Positions 12,301 to 20,507 of a stretch of 64,000 nt of DNA are shown piece after piece. The number at the start of each line of letters is the position of its first letter. Position 1 is the first letter of the stretch. The notes under the pieces are model-generated. The model was not told the DNA's origin, searched no databases, and saw only the letters and a list, made by a program, of their open reading frames with translations. The DNA comes from Tridacna crocea (Eukaryota; Mollusca; Bivalvia; Cardiida; Cardiidae): positions 24,827,210 through 24,891,209 of the forward strand of contig OX031073.1 in NCBI GenBank assembly GCA_943736015.1, given 5' to 3'. Made by a program: the position numbers and the translations under genes.

Positions 12301-12570
12301 AAATGCTGTTTACCAGCATTTTCTACTTTTCCCAAAATGTTTTCTATTGGGTCAAAGTCGAAGCGAAATCCCCCCCATATTCCTTTTGCAGTCTGCAAAT
12401 GCTATCTGCAAAGACCAATACCAAAACTTAAATGCCGTGTAAACATTTAAATACATACCTAATTCATTTGAGCTATTATCAATATTAGCCACACACAAAC
12501 ATCCTTGGTCAAATTCTTCCTCTTCTCCAACAGTGGTTGACCACCAGTCACGGGCCTTGAACAATGACAT
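263..12570 (-). CDS. BBS9: BBS9 (PTHB1), BBSome subunit; 5' part of gene, 11 exons
   Basis: BBS9 is a core subunit of the BBSome, the coat complex that carries membrane proteins into and out of primary cilia. Its N-terminal half folds as a seven-bladed beta-propeller. I recognise it from a start beginning MSLFKARDWWST followed by EEFDQGCLCVAN, and from blocks such as EHRLQRTAYNF, CVQSMDG, NIGEQALD, HQDVTLKWA and LECSYLGTDP, all close to vertebrate PTHB1 and in the same order. Eleven exons (join of 12459..12570, 11591..11750, 10553..10617, 9122..9235, 7605..7779, 6480..6558, 5505..5592, 4603..4698, 3389..3518, 1826..2007, 263..342, read on the minus strand) have consensus splice sites and compatible phases. 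They total 1281 nt, or 427 codons without a stop. Vertebrate BBS9 has about 890 residues, so the C-terminal half (appendage and hairpin regions) lies beyond position 1. Introns are packed with TTAA-flanked palindromic elements. Confidence 0.95.
620..833 (+). mobile_element. Family B MITE, TTAA-flanked, palindromic
   Basis: TTAA-CCCTTAGGCTGCTA opens it and TAGCAGGATGAGGGG-TTAA closes it: a short terminal inverted repeat with TTAA target duplication, the hallmark of piggyBac-type elements. The middle is a hairpin (GATCAAGATCAGACTAC against GCAATCTGATCTTGGGTC). Its right TTAA is also the left TTAA of the family-A copy at 830. Confidence 0.7.
830..1062 (+). mobile_element. Family A MITE copy, intact core
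   Basis: TTAA at both ends with CCCTTTACC / GGTAAAGGG inverted termini. The core 886-950 is a 65-bp perfect inverted repeat centred on the single A of GGTAACC. The non-palindromic shoulders differ: the right shoulder carries AAATGCTTTCAATTTGGA. Confidence 0.85.
1118..1345 (-). mobile_element. Family A MITE copy
   Basis: TTAA ends at 1118 and 1342. The shoulder with TCCAAATTGAAAGCAC is on the left, so orientation is inverted relative to 830-1062. The core has one deletion in the left arm. Confidence 0.8.
1469..1699 (+). mobile_element. Family A MITE, variant core (AATTGCTCGT type)
   Basis: TTAA ends. The core uses GAGAAATTGCTCGTTACGAG in place of GAGAAAATGCTGGTAACCAG, with both arms changed together. 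Confidence 0.75.
1826..2007 (-). CDS. BBS9: BBS9 exon 10
   Basis: Acceptor CTGCAG/A, donor GCGG/GTATTG, phase 2 in and 1 out. It encodes DLKGVIVSLSDSGRLECSY, LGTDPALFIPPPVESRDL and a helical run MDREMAQLQKAIKENQ. This is the end of the propeller and start of the linker helix in BBS9. Reading past the donor meets a TGA after a few codons, which supports the splice. Confidence 0.96.
2401..2628 (+). mobile_element. Family A MITE, variant core (AATTGCTTGT type)
   Basis: TTAACCCTTTCCCAAACAAG opens it and TTTGGGAAAGGGTTAA closes it. The core arms read GAGAAAAGGAGAAATTGCTT and its complement. It is the same subfamily as 42956-43182. Confidence 0.8.
2934..3156 (+). mobile_element. Family A MITE copy
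   Basis: The left TTAA has mutated to ATAA; the right TTAA (3153) is shared with the next copy. The core is intact. Confidence 0.8.
3153..3380 (-). mobile_element. Family A MITE copy, shares TTAA with its neighbour
   Basis: It abuts the previous copy in inverted orientation through one TTAA; the right end decayed to CTAA. It lies directly beside the donor of BBS9 exon 9. Confidence 0.8.
3389..3518 (-). CDS. BBS9: BBS9 exon 9
   Basis: Acceptor TTTCTAG/TG, donor TTCA/GTAAGTT, phase 1 in and 2 out. It encodes TEGTINYLLATTT, HQDVTLKWAAKLDHVP and MRVGNF, close to the PTHB1 block SEGTINTLIG..YQDVTLKWA. Family A and SINE copies flank it within 80 bp on either side. Confidence 0.95.
3576..3880 (+). 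mobile_element. tRNA-derived SINE (SINE-1), truncated copy plus full copy
   Basis: A tail-only copy (about 3576-3657) is followed by a longer copy (3660-3880). Its head GTCGTGAGGTAGAGCG and GGTCCTGAGTTTGAT resemble pol III A and B boxes; its body carries CATTCGGTGTGAGTACTGG, and it ends in AATAAATGTTTAAACT. The same body recurs at 36101-36300. It lies in the BBS9 intron just upstream (transcript sense) of exon 9. Confidence 0.75.
4160..4385 (-). mobile_element. Family A MITE copy inside a truncated one
   Basis: A partial copy (4033-4150) runs into this nearly full copy, whose right TTAA (4382) begins a further truncated copy to about 4500. That makes three consecutive pieces. Confidence 0.7.
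4603..4698 (-). CDS. BBS9: BBS9 exon 8
   Basis: Acceptor TTTCAG/GG, donor TCAT/GTAAGT, phase 1 in and 1 out. It encodes ERNLYCLTESGRLRYAKKF and CFAPYCS, matching GERNFFCLKDNGQIRF and SCFLPYCS. The intron on its right carries truncated family-A material (4382-4500 lies on its left). Confidence 0.93.
4909..5137 (+). mobile_element. Family A MITE copy
   Basis: TTAA ends; core intact but for one base (CTTTACCCAC). The right TTAA (5134) is shared with the next copy in the same orientation. Confidence 0.82.
5134..5359 (+). mobile_element. Family A MITE copy, tandem with previous
   Basis: Direct tandem neighbour through one TTAA. The core is partly diverged (GTAGGAAAAG against CTTTTCCCGC). Confidence 0.8.
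5505..5592 (-). CDS. BBS9: BBS9 exon 7
   Basis: Acceptor TTTCAG/TAT, donor TTAG/GTAAGTG, phase 0 in and 1 out. It encodes YDWCFNIGEQALDVAV and PPSILVLG, matching DWTLNIGEQALDICIV and VFVLGE of PTHB1. Confidence 0.93.
6104..6333 (-). mobile_element. Family A MITE copy
   Basis: TTAA at both ends; the core has mismatches at GTGATAAAAGG against CCTTTTCCGAC. Confidence 0.78.
6480..6558 (-). CDS. BBS9: BBS9 exon 6
   Basis: Acceptor TGTGCAG/A, donor AACT/GTAAGT, phase 2 in and 0 out. It encodes KYQVLAVATDAKSK and IKSGKRVT. The family equivalent is KYQVLAFATDA followed by SGKRLVV. An alternative donor GG/GTAACT six bases earlier is possible, but GTAAGT fits better and preserves the frame into the next exon. 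Confidence 0.92.
6765..7040. mobile_element. Degraded family A remnants (two pieces)
   Basis: Terminal and shoulder motifs are recognisable (TCACTACACAATCC, TTTACCAGATAACAAAATTTTAG, TTGATAGGATTGTGTGATAA), but the hairpin is broken. Confidence 0.5.
7110..7244 (-). mobile_element. Family B hairpin element
   Basis: CAGTGTAGATCCAAGATCAG against CTGATCTTGATTTACACTGT form the arms. GTGCTAAGCATCCTACGG-TTAA closes it. Confidence 0.65.
7247..7565 (-). mobile_element. tRNA-derived SINE (SINE-2), minus strand
   Basis: Read on the minus strand, the head CCCTGGTAGCTCAGTCAGTA and GCGAGTTTGATCCTTGGC are clear pol III A and B boxes. A 200-bp body follows and ends in TCAATCAATCA-type short repeats. The tail segment with ATGGTGTCTAACACC resembles a 3' end common in molluscan SINEs (recollection, not checked). 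Confidence 0.7.
7605..7779 (-). CDS. BBS9: BBS9 exon 5
   Basis: Acceptor TTTCAG/CC, donor ACAA/GTAAG, phase 1 in and 2 out. Residues include DFICVQSMDG, FEQETFAFTRFLPG and LLPGPLKYVSRLDSFVTV, an unmistakable PTHB1 propeller block. It lies just downstream on the minus strand of a minus-strand SINE copy in the preceding intron side (7247-7565). Confidence 0.94.
7946..8181 (+). mobile_element. Family A MITE copy
   Basis: Left TTAA; right end decayed to TCAA. The core is near-perfect (TGCTGGTAATCAGCA). Confidence 0.78.
8343..8534. mobile_element. Family F MITE with palindromic core
   Basis: Ends CAGAGCTCCAGATAAGAGG and its inverted partner CCTCTATCTGAAGCTCTG. The core 8397-8471 is a hairpin (TACTCATTAGAATCGTCTC with its complement) bounded by AAACCCTATGTTGTGGG. 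CAGAG ends recall hAT elements, but no clean 8-bp target duplication is seen. Confidence 0.6.
8955..9066. mobile_element. Family B fragment
   Basis: AAGATCAGACTGCACATTC and TTGATCTACACTGTTTGC are present with one arm shortened; GTTGCACTTCACAGCC is near its end. Confidence 0.5.
9122..9235 (-). CDS. BBS9: BBS9 exon 4
   Basis: Acceptor TTCTAG/AA, donor AAAT/GTAAGT, phase 1 in and 1 out. It encodes SGTVEHGTQYQ and YEHRLQRTAYNF then FGQVK, matching the PTHB1 block VEHGNQ..YEHNLQRTA..FGGVK. Confidence 0.93.
9265..9492 (+). mobile_element. Family A MITE copy
   Basis: TTAA at both ends. The core is one base short in the left arm (TGGGAAAGG), with centre CTGGAAACCAG. It lies just upstream (transcript sense) of BBS9 exon 4. 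Confidence 0.82.
9690..10125 (+). mobile_element. Family J repeat, copy 1
   Basis: The inner part 9940-10125 has inverted ends TTTATTTCATCAGCCTGTGG / CCACAAGCTGATGAAATAAA and contains a direct duplication GTGCCTTTCGGCACTCGT. The left flank (from ACGTGTCTATTTTCAG) matches, inverted, the right flank of the copy ending near 27265. Confidence 0.65.
10553..10617 (-). CDS. BBS9: BBS9 exon 3
   Basis: A 65-bp exon too short to stand out as an ORF. Acceptor TTACAG/A, donor GCAG/GTATGTG, phase 2 in and 1 out. It encodes GTEKLHLAVLHPRKLAVYN, aligning with the PTHB1 stretch GTEMLHLAVLHSRKL. Joining TC from exon 2 with A restores the conserved serine of KFVSGTE. Confidence 0.93.
10661..10682. repeat. TAA microsatellite
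   Basis: About seven TAA units, in the intron upstream of BBS9 exon 3. Confidence 0.8.
11139..11348 (+). mobile_element. Family A MITE with half-deleted palindrome
   Basis: TTAA ends, but the right arm of the core is missing (TGCTGGTCACATCCACAATG), leaving no hairpin. The right TTAA (11345) is shared with the next copy. Confidence 0.8.
11345..11572 (-). mobile_element. Family A MITE copy, inverted neighbour of previous
   Basis: It shares TTAA 11345; the right end decayed to TTCA. The core is near-perfect. It ends about 20 bp from BBS9 exon 2. Confidence 0.8.
11591..11750 (-). CDS. BBS9: BBS9 exon 2
   Basis: Acceptor TTTCCAG/AT, donor TTTC/GTGAGT, phase 1 in and 2 out. Residues 38-90 include DKIIIGSYHGIVRIF and EAGKFVS, first blade strands of the beta-propeller in the known family. 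The family pattern is PVLQ-EGKFVSGTE across the next junction. Confidence 0.94.
11780..11975 (+). mobile_element. Family A MITE, core reduced
   Basis: Left TTAA; the core lost most of its right arm (TGCTGGTAACCACAATG) and the right end is eroded. Confidence 0.7.
12270..12370. mobile_element. Family A core fragment
   Basis: Only the hairpin (AAAAAGGAGAAAATGCTG with its complement) and short shoulders remain, next to the donor side of BBS9 exon 1. Confidence 0.6.
12459..12570 (-). CDS. BBS9: BBS9 exon 1 (start codon)
   Basis: ATG is at 12570-12568 on the minus strand. Residues 1-37 read MSLFKARDWWST.. and ..NIDNSSNEL, matching the PTHB1 N-terminus from its first residue, which fixes the start. 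The donor is G/GTATGT (phase 1). A family-A element (12625-12852) begins only about 55 bp upstream, so it lies in the 5' UTR or promoter. Confidence 0.95.
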
Positions 12571-12624
12571 GGTTGTGTACCTTCAAGGCTATAATTTTTC
12601 CTGTAAAAATAAGTGGTTATAAAG

Positions 12625-12852
12625 TTAACCCTTTACCAAACAATCCCATATTTTTATGACCCTGACATAGAAGCCTTTATAAAACATTGTGGGAAAAGGA
12701 GAAAATGCTGGTAACCAGCATTTTCTACTTTTCCCACAATCTTTTCTACCCTGCTAGAATTAATTTTCAATTTTTAGATACTTTTATTTTGTGGTCTGGA
12801 AGTGTATTCAATTTGGACCAGTCCAAAATTTTGTCATTTGGTAAAGGGTTAA
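12625..12852 (+). mobile_element. Family A MITE copy upstream of BBS9
   Basis: TTAA at both ends, nearly perfect core. It sits about 55 bp upstream of the BBS9 start codon. Confidence 0.85.
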
Positions 12853-12896
12853 AAATGTATTGTCACCATTCCAGCATTTACCAAACAACCCCCAGT

Positions 12897-13385
12897 GTCA
12901 GTCCTACTAAAACACGCCGTACCAGAGAAATACGCCGTACCATACGCCGTACGGATTAAAATACGCCGTATCAAAATGTGAATTATATTGTGTGCTTTTT
13001 TGGGTATTTTTATATTGAAAAACATATAATCTAACCTAAGTAGCGATATTACTGCCCAATTTTTCATATTTGTCAAGTTATTTGTTGTTATTTGGTACGG
13101 CGACATTCTTGCACCGGTCCAACAGGTACCCGTTATGCTGCACCAATTACATGAGCGCCGTACGAATTTTGAGGCACTAAACAACAAAATTAATAAGAAT
13201 GTATGGTACAATATGAAATTATCTACTTATTTACGAGTTCATGTTGTTCTATTTCATGTCTTATAGAGGTTGCAGGTACATGTAAAGCATTTATACAGCA
13301 GATGTTTACAGAAGGGAAATAACTCTGAAGTTTATACAGAGAACTTTACGTTAAACATCAGTTCAATGAAACCTTGTGGAAAAAC
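12897..13385 (+). repeat. Family M long inverted repeat, left arm
   Basis: From GTCCTACTAAAACACGCCGT to ATGAAACCTTGTGG, about 485 bp, matched in inverted orientation by 15345-15787. The outer end carries clustered ATACGCCGTA motifs. Confidence 0.75.
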
Positions 13386-15344
13386 GAGAAATTGCTTATG
13401 ACCGTTTCTCTTCTTTTCTGATCCTGAAAAATATGGCTTTTGAAAATATCTTGGGAAAAGGACAAAGTACCAGTAACCGGTATTTTCTCCTTCTCATATA
13501 ATGTTTTCTACCCTCCAAGAACAAATTTCAATTGTGTCGTCTGCAAATTTAGAACAGTCTACAATTTTGTCGTTTGGTAAAAATTTAATGATTGTAGAAT
13601 GTGGACTGTATTTTTTCATTCTTTAATCATTTTTTCCATTTAGTGCTGGTTTTTCCATGCTGTACTGTGAAAAAATTGACTTTTATCCATACATCAAATT
13701 TTAGACCCATCCAAACTGAAACAGATTACAGAAAACAATTTTAAACTTGATAAAAATGGCGGAGAGTTCTCCAAAAGGGTAGAAAACACGGTATGGAAAA
13801 ATAAGGATAGGTGAACTTAGATACATCCAATGTGTGTGCCCTAAGTAACACTTTCTCAACCTTTACATGTGCCGATTTGAATGATATCTTCCGAAAATTG
13901 TCATCACAACTCTTGCAATCAATAAACTGTAAATTAATTCTGAGATAGATCTATTATATTTTTTTTTATGTCCGGCATCAGAAGATTGGGGCCATATAGC
14001 TTTACCCTTGTCTGCCTGTCCGTCTGCATAAACGGGGGCATTAGTGTTTCACAAACATGTGTTCTTTTTCTTTTGTCCCGGTGATTTTTTACCAATAAAC
14101 AATGTAAAGAAATTTGACTGGCAAATGTTGATTGATTGATTTTGTGGTTATTTACGCCACTTTAAGTACATTATTTCAATGCGGAAGCTCACATATATTT
14201 ATGTACATCCTGTTTTTTACCAGTAGGCCTACTAGGCAAGGGCCCTGAATTTTCTTGTCCCAGGGAATACCTGAGAAAGAACCCATGTTTTATTTATTGA
14301 GAAAGGGGATGATGAGGGTAACGTCTTTTCCCGTTTACTTCAATGTGTTGGCACTGAGAAGGGCCGTTTTTAAAACAATTTTTCGCAAAGACAGATTTCT
14401 GTGAAATTGGTGGCCTTAGCAAGGGCCGTTGGTGTTTGGAAGGGTCGTTGTTGGTTGGCCCTTAGAAGGGCCGTTTTCTTACAGTCACACTTTTAAAGAA
14501 ACATGGATTTATTATACCCGATCTGTTTCCACATGCAGCGATGTTTCCATTTGCTAAGCGGAACAGCTTCATTCCTTCTTGGAGGTATTTCTTCACATGA
14601 TGACTTGCGAGCCCTTCTTCAGTAGGGTCTTGGAAGCGGCGAAGTGAATGTACTGGCGATTCATTGTCCTCAAGCCTTCTTCTTTTATGTGTTCGTAGGC
14701 TTGTACTGTAGTGCCTTCAGAGCAGTATTCAATTCCTTTTGGTCATATCTATTTTGGTCGTCTAAACCTTTCCTAGACAACCCTTTTTGTTTAAGTGTCT
14801 GCAGTATAAATCTTTTGAAAACACTGTGAAGACAAGAAATTACCCTTGTGTTCTAACCTTTTGGAGAACTTCCCACCATTTTCACCAAGTTTTAAATTGT
14901 CGTCTGCAAACTAGTTCAGTTTGGAAGAGTCTAAAATTTGTTGTTATGGAAAGGGTTAATTCATTCGCAGTGGGCAACGATACTGACTGTAAAACACCAG
15001 AACTAGTAATGTAAAAATGGATTAATGAATGAAAAAATATAGCTGAGTTTTAGTATTACAAATTCATAAAATAGTATCTAGTTTAAAATAATAACAGTGA
15101 AATAAACTAAAAACAAAAGGACTAAGCGTAGAACCACGTCCACGTCGTCGAGTCTGGAAACATTTAAGGGCAAAAAGTTCTATGTACAACCATTTAAACT
15201 TAACCAAACGACAATTTTCAAATGATCCAAATTTGCTGACGACACAAATGAAATTTGTTACGGGAGGGTTACCAACATTTTCTTCTTTTCCCTAGATATT
15301 TTCAATAACCTTATTTTTCAAGACCAGCAATTTCTTATTTTTTC
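13386..15344. other. Intergenic stretch between the family M arms
   Basis: It holds degraded family-A remnants (13430-13600; 14762-14960, without hairpin) and a segment repeating AGGGCCGTT-type motifs (14340-14480). No exon was recognised. Confidence 0.5.
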
Positions 15345-15787
15345 ATAAGGTTTCATTAAAGTAATGAAACGTAAAGTTCTCTGTATAAAACTTCCTCAGT
15401 ACCACAGAGTTATTTCCCTTCTGTAAATATCTGCTGGATGCTTGACATGTACCTACAACCTCTGTAAGACATGAAATAGAACAACACGAACTCGTAAATA
15501 AGTAGATAATTGCATATTGTACCATACATTCTTATTAATTTGGTTGTTTTGTGCCTCAAAATTCGTACGGCCCTCATGTAATTGGTACGGCCTAACAGGC
15601 ACCTGTTGGTCCCGTACAAGAATGTCTAAAATTGCCAATAACTTGACAAATATGAAAAATTGGGCAGTAATATCGCTACTTAGGTTAGATTATATGTTTT
15701 TCAATATAAAAATACCAAAAAAAGCATACAATGTAATTCACATTTTGGTACGGCATATTTTTCTGGTACGGCATGTTTTAGTAGGAC
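15345..15787 (-). repeat. Family M long inverted repeat, right arm
   Basis: Inverted partner of 12897-13385 (GTTAGATTATATGTTTTTCA, GGTACGGCATGTTTTAGTAG). The two matching reading frames are a consequence of the repeat and do not show protein-like conservation. Confidence 0.75.
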
Positions 15788-15814
15788 CCCCCAGTGTTTA
15801 GTATAGTCGTCCTC

Positions 15815-16420
15815 GCTTGTACCGCGTCATCTATGATACCGCGGTAATCTGGAAAATGCCTAATTTGCATATGTAGCTCCACCTAATCACTGTTTACTCT
15901 TTCAAATCGAGAGCAGAAGTTTTCTTTGTATCGCATCGGTCAAAAATAATAGATATTTTTTCATTAATAATAAGTTACTTTCAATATTCACAAATTGCAA
16001 TGATAAAGCACAATTTTCCTCCATGTTTTGAAATTAATTACCCACAACTCTTCAAAAAACCGACAATTTATTTTTGACGAGTAAAGGTCATCTGCTTTGG
16101 CGTCATAGTCCTCGCCGGAAACAAAAAAAAAAGGTACTTAAGTCATATTTTGAATATAAATCTCATATTTTTCATGATTTTCCAAATTTCAGGTGTTAAC
16201 GCGGTACCATAGCGGACTACTTTCGGAGCACTTGTAGTCAACATGTTTGCTTGACCTAGATATATTTGTCTGAAAAACACGACTGAAGCTTTGATAGTTC
16301 AGTTATTGTAACTTTACATGCAACAGTTTATTACAGTATTAGAAAAATTACATGTGAGTTTCCTATCTTGTAGTAATTTTCGGCAAAATTAAGTACCGCG
16401 GTACCATCGAGGACCATCCT
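15815..16420. repeat. Element bounded by TACCGCGGTA-type inverted motifs
   Basis: GTCGTCCTCGCTTGTACCGC and GATACCGCGGTAATC at the left are mirrored by AAGTACCGCGGTACCATCGA and GGACCATCCT at the right, giving ends about 600 bp apart. No coding content was seen. Confidence 0.45.
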
Positions 16421-16930
16421 ACCCTGAAGAACACAAGCTGCAGCAGGTGCAACTAGCTCCTTTTTCCCTTTTGAAACCTCAAAATGTATATTTTTTGGGG
16501 CATGAAATAGATTCTATAGTGCAAGAAAGAGATCAAGATTGATGTTAAAAAAAAATAGGTTCGCATATTTTGCCGAATTCCAGATGAATTTCCACCGTTC
16601 TCTGATTGTTTACATGCATCCAAGGAAAGAAAGCGCAACAATTCGTGGATGAATGTTGATTCTTGACTGCTAGAACAATTAGATCTCTAAAATTTTAATT
16701 TGGTTATGTAGAGTTCAGTGTATTTTACCTACTCTGACCCTTTTCACTGAAGAATCATTCTTTCTCACAAATAAATTTGTAAATTTAATGTACCGACAAA
16801 ACTTGATCGGAAGATAACGAGAAATTATTTTGGCCGACAGCGCATGCGTAGCGGAAATCGGATAAGGCTGTTGTTGTAGTTTGTAGGTAGTGACTAAATA
16901 CTCGGCATTATAGCGCGGAATGCGTTCGAT

Positions 16931-16934
16931 AAAA

Positions 16935-16965
<31 letters not shown>

Positions 16966-16969
16966 ATAG

Positions 16970-17000
<31 letters not shown>

Positions 17001-17019
17001 AGAAAGAAAGAAAGAAAGA
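16931..17019. repeat. AAAT then AAAG microsatellite
   Basis: About nine AAAT units followed by about twelve AAAG units. It accounts for the long apparent minus-strand ORF here. Confidence 0.9.
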
Positions 17020-17274
17020 TATTCACAGAGCTTCCATTTCCTTCTGTTAGGAAGTGAATCGAGATTACACTTAGATCCTTACCGTCTGCTTGTTTATAAT
17101 CATAATCAAGACCGCATACGAATATATATCTTCTAGATTTTTAATCCATACTAGTAGTACTTTATTGTTACTTATTTTACTCGTATATTTGGAGATTTGG
17201 GTTAACTTTTACTGATTTGAATTGTCCAAATGTCCAAAACGGAAGAACTTGAAGACGACAAATACAGCGTCGGC

Positions 17275-17415
17275 TTAACCTTTTACCACATAGTGACGAC
17301 TTTTGAGAAAGAAGCCTTTTTTAAAACATTGAGAGAAAAGGAAAAAATGTTGGTTACCAGCATTTTCTCCTTTACCACAATGTTTTCTTCCCTTTCCCAA
17401 GGCACATTTAAATGA
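17275..17415 (+). mobile_element. Family A MITE, truncated right
   Basis: Left end TTAACCTTTTACCACATAG and a diverged core are present; the right shoulder is lost. Confidence 0.65.
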
Positions 17416-17658
17416 TAAACTTGAATGAGAAAATACTATTTGCGTAAAATCTGATATAGATCCATCCCGCCAGCAAAAGCCTGTGCTTTCACCTTATATG
17501 CTGTTAAAAGAGTTAAAGTTTCCATTTCAACAAAAATATACAGGTAAGTCAATAATTACAAAAGGGAAATGACTATTGTCTATATCATGTTGCATTATCT
17601 CTTATCTCCCTTGATTGAACTCAAACTGTCAAGAGCCATGCATGTTCTTTGAAATTGA

Positions 17659-17889
17659 TTTAACCCTTTACCCCATAAGGCATTTCTATGGTATCTCTAA
17701 TTGACCCTATATAACAGCAAGGATGAAGCAGTTTCATATGTATATATGACACCTTGTGATAGCATGGAAAACATTGTGACAAAAGGTGAAATTGCTCGTC
17801 ACGAGCAATTTCACCTTTTGCCACAATGTTTTCCAAAGGCTCCTACAAGCAAATGTGTAGAAATGAGTATCTGTGGAGTAAAAGGTTAA
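17659..17889 (+). mobile_element. Family A2 MITE (GTGACAAAAGG core)
   Basis: TTAA ends, but different shoulders (GCATTTCTATGGTATCTC, AGCAAGGATGAAGCAG) and a core based on GTGACAAAAGGTGAAATTGC. It is the same subfamily as 22986-23210 and 35655-35883, inverted. Confidence 0.8.
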
Positions 17890-18747
17890 ACAAAATATGC
17901 ATATCGTGGGTCTACTTGTCACAAGCTATAGTTACGAGGTTTTTGAAGTAAACCGACGATATACGAGAGTACAAATAGTATATAGACGCTAACTACGCAG
18001 GCTGCCGTGAATGGAAACTTTTTGCTCTCGCCCAAATTTCCACATGTCAAAGGACCTCTCTTCCTCCTGATTAAGTCCAGCGTTAGACAAAATGACTTTC
18101 ATGGGTCCATAATCATGTGATAACTTGCATATTATCATACATGACGGAGATACCTGTAACCCCCTTTTAATAGAGCATTGTACACTACCTTGCAGGCACG
18201 TAGGAAGCATTTCAAGATGGCGACGGGGGGGGGGGGGGGGCTAACTTCGAAATACTGAGGGTTTTTTTGCGTGGTTGTTGCATTGCACTAAAAACTCATA
18301 TTTTAGTTACTGTGATTTTCAAAATTATTAGCCCCACCCCCACCCCTGTTCCTATGGGCCTGCGGCTTGTTACATCGTTGGTCAAGTAAATTCTAAATTT
18401 TTGGACAGGCATTTTTTTTTTTAATTCATAATGATATGTTTTGATGTCCGTGCGTGTCTATTTTCGGGCGTATCTTATCCTTTCTTGTGATACAGGCTAC
18501 CTAGGGACAAACGTCATGGTTTCCCTAATTATCGGCCATTTATTTATAAGACATTAGGGCAAGACAGGGCTGCCAAGGTCCACTTGCGTAGATAAATAAC
18601 ACATACTGTTTTGTTTGTTTTTATGTTGTTGCTTACAACAATTAATCATTCGCCACTTTTTTTGCTATCAAATTCTTGGGGATTTTTTAGCAACCAAGGA
18701 AAGAGGGAGGCGGGGGGGGGGGGGAGTATTTAAGAGTGAAATGAAGC

Positions 18748-18979
18748 TATGAACCCTTTACCATACAAAAGTAATTTGGACTTGTCCAAATCTGAAGCTT
18801 TTACAGACAATATTTCTAATGTGTTACAATTGATACTACTTGTTCATGCATAGGTAGAAAACATTGAGGGAAAAGGAGAAAATGCTGGTAACCAGCATTT
18901 TCTCCTTTTCCCACAAAGTTTTCAGAGGTCGTCTTTTTTTAGGGTTGTTAAAATTCGTATTCTTGTAGTAAAGGGTTAA
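18748..18979 (-). mobile_element. Family A MITE copy
   Basis: The left end decayed to TGAA; right TTAA; core GAGGGAAAAGGAGAAAATGC nearly intact. Confidence 0.75.
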
Positions 18980-19106
18980 GTAAGTAACATTGGGAAAGAT
19001 GGTATGCCAAATCGTACTTAAAGGCCCAGTTTTTGCCAGAAGTAAACAATGCAGATATTACTATGAATCTAAACTCAATTCATACCATTTAAACGCATGG
19101 GAGTTA

Positions 19107-19760
19107 TTGTGAAGATGACAATATACTATTGTACGGTCGGTCTAAGATCTAGTCGGTGACAGAAAAAACTAGGGCTGTCACTGAATGTGACTTAATACCC
19201 CCGTCAGCGCTTTGACAGAAAAAAGCGTCAAGTTCAAGGGGCGATAATTCCTCAACGAGGAAGGGTTGACTAGTATTTTGTATACAGACGGTCTCACGAA
19301 TGGACGGACGGACAGACACACGGACGGACGGACACACAGACAGACAGGCTGATTCCAGTATACCCCGAAAACATTCGTTTTGCGGGGGTATAAAAAATGA
19401 ATATGAAAACAGGGTAAAAAGACTCCAAGTGGCTTCATCCTTTGTCTACTTTTTACAAGGTTTTGATTTTTTTTTTTTTCTGCAAGCGATTAACCCTTTA
19501 CCACACAATAAAAACGTTTACCGACCATGGGAAACAATCACCTGGAAAACATTGTGGGAAAAGGAGAAAATGCTGGTTACCAGCATTTTCTCCTTTTCCC
19601 ACAGAGTTTTCTACCCTATCAAAGAAAAACTGCATCATTTTAGCCACTATGGAATTGTTACCTGCAAATGCTTTCAATTTGGATAGGTCTAAAATTGTGC
19701 CGTGTGGTGAAGGGTTAACACTTGGACGGACCGTGAAATAACAGACAGTCACCTTCACGA
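19107..19760. mobile_element. TIR element with a nested family A copy
   Basis: GAAGATGACAATATACTATT at the left faces AACAGACAGTCACCTTCAC at the right as inverted ends. It encloses a GACGGACGGACA microsatellite (19290-19345) and the family-A copy at 19490-19718. Similar inverted ends occur at 29272-29470. Confidence 0.5.
19490..19718 (+). mobile_element. Family A MITE copy
   Basis: TTAA at both ends; perfect core apart from one arm-end base. It shares the shoulder (CACTATGGAATTGTTACC type) with 830-1062, so the two are the same subfamily. Confidence 0.85.
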
Positions 19761-19850
19761 TCATTTCAAAGTTTTTAAGCGGTATGATTTAAATTCAAAT
19801 GGTATTTCAAGATACGTCCGAATAGCTAAAGAGAGAGCGGAAAAAATGCC

Positions 19851-20042
19851 AGGGCTCCAGGTTGAGGGGATGATTTTGATTTCAAAATTGAAAATAAAAG
19901 AAATTCTGCACTAAACCCTATGTTGTGGGTACTCATTAGAATTGTCTCGTCGAGACAATTCTAAAGAGTACCTACAACACAGGGTTTCAAGGAGAAATAA
20001 TGGATTTAGAATACGATCACTTCCTCTGATCTGGAGCTCTGA
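19851..20042. mobile_element. Family F MITE, copy 2
   Basis: CAGGGCTCCAGGTTGAGG faces CCTCTGATCTGGAGCTCTG. The core hairpin is at 19913-19988 (ATTAGAATTGTCTCGTCGAG). Confidence 0.6.
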
Positions 20043-20507
20043 AATATTGTTTAAATTTAAAAGTGTGTAGAATAGCTCAGGTGTGTAAACATATATAAAT
20101 TTCCAATATTATGACATAATGTATGGTGAAAGGGATAGATCAACCCAAGAGATTTGTCCTCATTTAAAACCGGAACCGGAAACAGCAGCGACTGATTTGA
20201 AGGCATCCGTGATTTAGAATGTATTTTCTATTCCCATTAGCTCCCGCTAGATGGCATTCTACAAATACGCATCTACCTAATTTGGGCATTTTGGGCACTG
20301 AGGGGGAGTAATTTTTCAAAACAACAACCGTTACTTTGAATATCAAATTAAATAAAAGTTTACTCAATAAAATGCAACCTGGTGCCAATCATTCAGCTTT
20401 GTTCGACTGGTAACCTATGCACCGAACATTTATTAAAACAGCCCCTACATACTTGGCTAAAAGGCTAATAGCTTCGATATAAGACTTATTTTTCCCAGGT
20501 ATACGGG

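Noticed and set aside
12849-15801. Two similar ORFs beginning MYHTFLLI (minus near 13211, plus near 15517)
   Set aside because: They sit on the two arms of the family-M inverted repeat; differences include indels and are not concentrated at third positions, so repeat copying explains them.
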